Shown piece by piece: positions 63,820 through 64,000 of a stretch of 64,000 bases of DNA. The position numbers were made by a program, and so were the translations under genes. The DNA lies in the NCBI RefSeq assembly GCF_023898315.1, contig NC_064622.1, forward strand, positions 175,480,178 through 175,544,177. The letters run 5' to 3'. Under the pieces are notes generated by a model that was given only the letters and a program-made list of their open reading frames with translations, ran no database searches and had not been told where the DNA came from. The stretch comes from Schistocerca nitens (lineage: Eukaryota > Arthropoda > Insecta > Orthoptera > Acrididae). Within the stretch, counting starts at the first letter, position 1. Each line of letters begins with the position of its first letter.

Positions 63820-64000
63820 CTCCCATGAACCATGGACCTTGCCATTCGTGGGGAGGCTTATGTGCCTCAGTGATACAGATAGCTGTACCATAGGTGCAAC
63901 CACAATGGAGGGGTATCCGTTGAGAGACCAGACAAACATGTGGTTCCTGAAGAGGGGCAGCAGCCTTTTCAGTAGGTGCAGGGGCAACAGTCTGGATGAT
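63820..64000 (+). mobile_element. RTE-type LINE, 5' leader, running off the window
   Basis: Reverse-complement match to 34520-34765: CCATGAACCATGGACCTTGC, GGGGAGGCTT, GATACAGATAGC, GTTGAGAGACCAGACAAAC, CTGAAGAGGGGCAGCAGCC and GCAACAGTCTGGATGAT. It starts at the same internal point as the 31386-34782 copy, so both probably have near-complete 5' ends. Confidence 0.85.

Noticed and set aside
1-64000. CRISPR arrays, operons, riboswitches or other bacterial features
   Set aside because: None are present. Introns, LINEs, SINEs and pol III-type repeats show that this is animal nuclear DNA.

Overview
This is a window of animal nuclear DNA, almost certainly from an insect and most likely an orthopteran (grasshopper or locust). 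The evidence is an intron-bearing insect-type small heat shock protein gene in an AT-rich setting dominated by transposable elements. Several repeat families also match ones I recall from acridid genomes: an RTE LINE, a tRNA-derived SINE and a 5S-rRNA-derived SINE. The species call is inference from memory. There are no prokaryotic genes, operons or CRISPR arrays.

The only host gene I can support is an alpha-crystallin/Hsp20 family gene on the + strand, about 18.97-25.04 kb. It has a 14-bp palindromic heat shock element, a TATA box, a non-coding first exon, three coding exons (19697-19906, 19997-20218, 24789-24905; 182 codons, all junctions in phase 0) and an AATAAA signal. Its 4.57-kb third intron holds a LINE split by a relic DNA transposon. 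That transposon was itself hit by a small tRNA-like element with a perfect 12-bp target duplication.

The rest is layered mobile DNA. 1-190: RTE LINE 3' end. 0.75-7.3 kb: decayed I/Jockey-type LINE (-) with ORF1, endonuclease, RT and RNase H, broken by an LTR-like insert and a SINE with a 15-bp duplication. 8.6-10.5 kb: Ty3/gypsy pol remnant (-). 12.0-13.3 kb: LINE RT fragment (-). 13.4-17.4 kb: a LINE (+) split by a 3.3-kb transposon with about 0.65-kb inverted ends. 18.0-25.0 kb: the Hsp gene. 26.1-29.3 kb: a second transposase-like relic (-) flanked by unidentified open frames. 31.4-34.8 kb: a nearly full-length RTE LINE (-) with an 11-bp duplication. 35.4-47.6 kb: a Ty3/gypsy-like element (-; protease, RT, RNase H, integrase) cut by two hAT derivatives and by a 5.87-kb element with 11-bp inverted termini, which carries Tc1, SINE and LINE remnants. 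47.6-49.1 kb: a rearranged Penelope-like element. 49.8-55.7 kb: an old LINE (-) split by a younger CR1-like LINE (+) with an SGNH-type ORF1. 56.1-56.3 kb: 5S-derived SINE. 58.1-60.4 kb: two Penelope-like 3' halves in inverted orientation. 61.6-63.4 kb: SINE-like and GIY-YIG fragments. 63.8 kb to the end: the 5' end of another RTE LINE.

The insertions give a relative chronology: many were dated by target duplications or by rejoining interrupted domains. All transposon genes here carry stops, frameshifts or deletions. I found no convincing new functional system. The best candidates for something under-described are the long-inverted-repeat transposon with an unfamiliar transposase, the 5.87-kb element with an ATAAT duplication, and the unidentified frames around 26-29 kb.
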